Source: Parascedosporium putredinis (lineage: Eukaryota > Ascomycota > Sordariomycetes > Microascales > Microascaceae). Taken from it: 64,000 nucleotides of DNA. Of this stretch, positions 61,707-64,000 are shown piece after piece. Both the position numbers and the translations under genes were made by a program. The stretch spans positions 1,364,001 to 1,428,000 of the forward strand of contig CASHTG010000001.1 of assembly GCA_949357655.1 (NCBI GenBank), written 5' to 3'. Each line of letters starts with the position of its first letter. Within the stretch, counting starts at the first letter, position 1. The notes below the pieces were generated by a model. That model had not been told where the DNA came from and made no database searches. It saw nothing but the letters and a program-made list of their open reading frames with translations.

Positions 61707-63455
61707 ATGCTCACCAAGACGTACATCGCCGCGCTTCTCAGCGCCGTTGGCGTGGATGCCTTCTGGCGCATGGAATGCCCTCATCGGCTCGGTCTAGCAC
61801 GCATTGACCCGCTGGTGAACCCCGGCACTGCCTCTGCGCACGCCCATGCCATCTACGGATCGAATGGTATGTCCTTCAACCTTGCGATGGCTCTTGGGGA
61901 GCTGGAATCTTGGCGCTAACATGACTCTGCAGGTTTCAGTCTTACCTCTGGCTTCGACCAGCTCGCCGGCGGTGACTGCACTTCGTGCCGTGTCAAGCAG
62001 GATAAGTCTGCTTACTGGCACCCGCAGCTTTACTTCAAGGATGCGGCGACTGGCGAGTTTGAGGAGGTCAAGCCCTCGGCGGCATGCTTGCGTAGGTCTT
62101 ATTCTCGACATTGGCCCCGAAGAGGGAATGCGAAAAAGGCTAACACATGACAACAGCTACTACTTCCTTAATGGCGAAAACATTCAGCCATTCCCCCGGC
62201 TTCAGAATGATTGCCGGAGACACCAAGCGACGTGACTTTACCGCTCCCTGGGACTACACCGGCCCGGACCCGGAAAAGTCTACGTGGAGAGGCAAGGGCT
62301 ACGTTGAGCAGAGCATCCTCAAGCAGCTGGCCATTGGCGTCAACTGTCTCAACTACGCCAAGCCCGGCGAGCCCACCTTGATGCGCCACTACCTCCCCGA
62401 CAAGGCCTTTATCGACGAGAACTGCCCCGACGGCATCCGATTCGAGCTCATGTTCCCCTCGTGCTGGGTCGGCAACAACGTCATCACTTCGGCCAACCAC
62501 CAGGACCACGTCGCCTATCCCGATACCGTCATGGACGGCCCGTGCCCTGCCGACTTCCCCGTCCGCCTGCCCGGCCTCATGTTTGAAAGTTTCTACAACA
62601 CGGTCGAGTTCAAGGGTCGCAGCGGGAGCTACGTCCTTGCTAATGACGACACTCAAGGTAGGATTTTTATCCCACGGGCTCTTCCTTCCTCTCTTTCCCC
62701 TTGGATGCATTTTCTAGCCTTGCCCAGGCTATTTTCTTTCCCGTGAGATGCCAGGCCAGTTTTCTAACCAAGCAACAGGCTTCGGCTACCATGGCGATTT
62801 CATCTCGGGTTGGGACGAGGAGACTCTACGTCAGGCGGTCAACACGTGCACCAACATGAGCGGAAGGATTGATGATTGCCCCGTTTTCGAGCTCCAGAGC
62901 CAAAACGATGCTGCGCAGTGCAACCTCAACACCCCCAGCCTCCTCTCCTCGGAGAATGTCTTTGGCCCCATGGCAGTTCTCCCCGGACTTGGCAAGATTG
63001 TGGAGGACATTATCGGCGGTATCACCGACGGTATTGCCGATATCGTTGATCCCATTCTTGGCAAAGGTGACGACGCCCAGCAGGACGCCAGCCCCGGTGG
63101 TGGTGTCTTCAAGGAAGATCCCGTCCCCGTCAACATTGCATCGGAGGACACCAAGCCCGAGCCCCAGCCCCAGCCCGAGCCCGAACCCGAGCCGACGACC
63201 CAGCAGCCCGAGCCTGAACCGGTCGTTACCCCGGCCCCGGAGCCCGTTGTCGAGGAGAACCTTGAAAATGTGATCAGCACCCAGTACGTCCGAGACGGCA
63301 ACGTGATGAGCAAGATTCTCTGGGTTCAGGAAGTCGTCTGGGTCACCGAGTATTCTCCCGACGCCGAAGTCTCCACCGCGACTGTAGATGGGTCGGCGCG
63401 AAAGGCCAAGCGCTCCCGCCGCCACGCGCATGGCCATCTTCACCGCCGCCACTAG
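61707..63455 (+). CDS. Secreted DUF1996 protein with Pro-Glu repeat and basic His-rich tail
   Basis: Extracellular or wall-associated protein of the fungal DUF1996 family, biochemical role unknown. Exons 61707-61866, 61933-62091, 62157-62657, 62779-63455; about 499 residues. The signal peptide MLTKTYIAALLSAVGVDA is followed by the family hallmark FWRMECPHRLGLARIDPLVN, then SAHAHAIYGSNGFS, CTSCRVKQDKSAYWHPQLYF, YYFLNGENIQ, GFRMIAGDTKRRDF, CPDGIRFELMFPSCWVGNN and DHVAYPDTVMDGPCPADFPV. Then come a Gly/Ile/Asp-rich stretch (IIGGITDGIADIVDPILGKG), a (P-E/Q)n repeat region and the tail KAKRSRRHAHGHLHRRH. Two shifts: one G lost near 62078 and a C-run error at 62193-62197 (two lost or one gained). 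Introns are 66, 65 and 121 nt. The long AUG-free leader is noted separately. Confidence 0.91.
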
Positions 63456-64000
63456 GGCATGGCATGCGCTCAAGTCAGTAGATCTGATGCAAGCCGTGTG
63501 TTGCGTGAGGCGATGGTGATGGTTAGGTTATAGGCGAGCGCGTAGCTAGTTGCTATCAATTGATCTTTGGATCTTTGTTTGTTTGTAGCATGAAGAAGTT
63601 GATCATCTTCTCGGGCATGTTGGGTTCATGAAGCGGAGGATATCCCCCACCTTTTTTGTTCTCTGATCTTTTCCACTTCCTTTTGTTGTATTCTCTCTTC
63701 TTCTTTACGGTGCAGTTCTGAAAAAGGAACTTGTTTTACAAGGGCGTTTGACGGCGCAGGAACTCAAAGGCATCACATTTGTAGGGTTGTTCTAGCTCCG
63801 TAGAAGAAATGAGGAATTCGAGCCACTGTGTCAAAGATCCTCGCGCGCCATTACGACCTCCGTCGCCCGGTCCCCCAGCCCGCCTGGTTCGGTCCCGCGG
63901 GTGTGCTAGAACAGCCGAGATGACCTTTTTTGAGTTTCCTTGCGCATTGAATAGCAATACAACGTATTCACTCATCTCTATTATTCTAGGCGAGATTCGC
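63456..64000. other. 3' flank of the DUF1996 gene
   Basis: 545 bp to the window end with a TTTGTTTGTTTG run near 63575 and CT-rich sequence near 63660-63710. No further gene starts inside the window. Confidence 0.55.

Noticed and set aside
10781..63455. Nine separate pseudogenes or programmed frameshift sites
   Set aside because: Breaks occur in single-copy housekeeping genes, mostly at homopolymers, several per gene, with normal coding on both sides and no slippery-site context. Sequencing error explains them better.

Overview
The window is nuclear DNA of a filamentous ascomycete (Pezizomycotina). The auxilin-like, FtsH-like and DUF1996 proteins look most like those of Sordariomycetes, probably Hypocreales, but that placement is recalled similarity and not a search. 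Supporting signs are short GT..AG introns, a Zn(II)2Cys6 regulator, an intron-bearing tRNA and pyrimidine-rich leaders.

Layout. 1-10780 holds no gene I can support. 10781-23183 carries three minus-strand genes in tandem: a Bor1-type boron/anion transporter, a mitochondrial m-AAA (FtsH-like) protease and a Zn2Cys6 transcription factor. 23184-38649 is nearly empty apart from one single-pass membrane protein gene (30590-32102). 38650-55701 is a compact housekeeping block: tRNA-Pro, cysteinyl-tRNA synthetase, the tRNA m1A58 methyltransferase catalytic subunit Trm61, a mitochondrial protein, SmD3, a Cys-rich orphan, the ERAD ubiquitin-conjugating enzyme Ubc7 and the auxilin-like Swa2. A 6 kb gap follows, then a secreted DUF1996 protein (61707-63455) preceded by a very long AUG-free leader.

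The main point for any user is sequence quality. About thirty one- or two-base shifts, nearly all contractions in homopolymers, break nine of the twelve protein genes, including ones normally essential. After allowing for them, the intron phases I checked in eight of the nine close; in SWA2 the shift count is only a minimum. I read this as uncorrected sequencing error and not as pseudogenes. Several genes share a theme of tRNA and translation (tRNA-Pro, CysRS, Trm61), ER and vesicle traffic (Ubc7, Swa2) or mitochondria (m-AAA protease, predicted dual-targeted CysRS, the 44996 gene). I see no cluster, mobile element, CRISPR array or clearly new system. The least explained items are a 270-codon open frame at 35263-36075, the Cys-rich orphan, the membrane protein and the large gene-free stretches.
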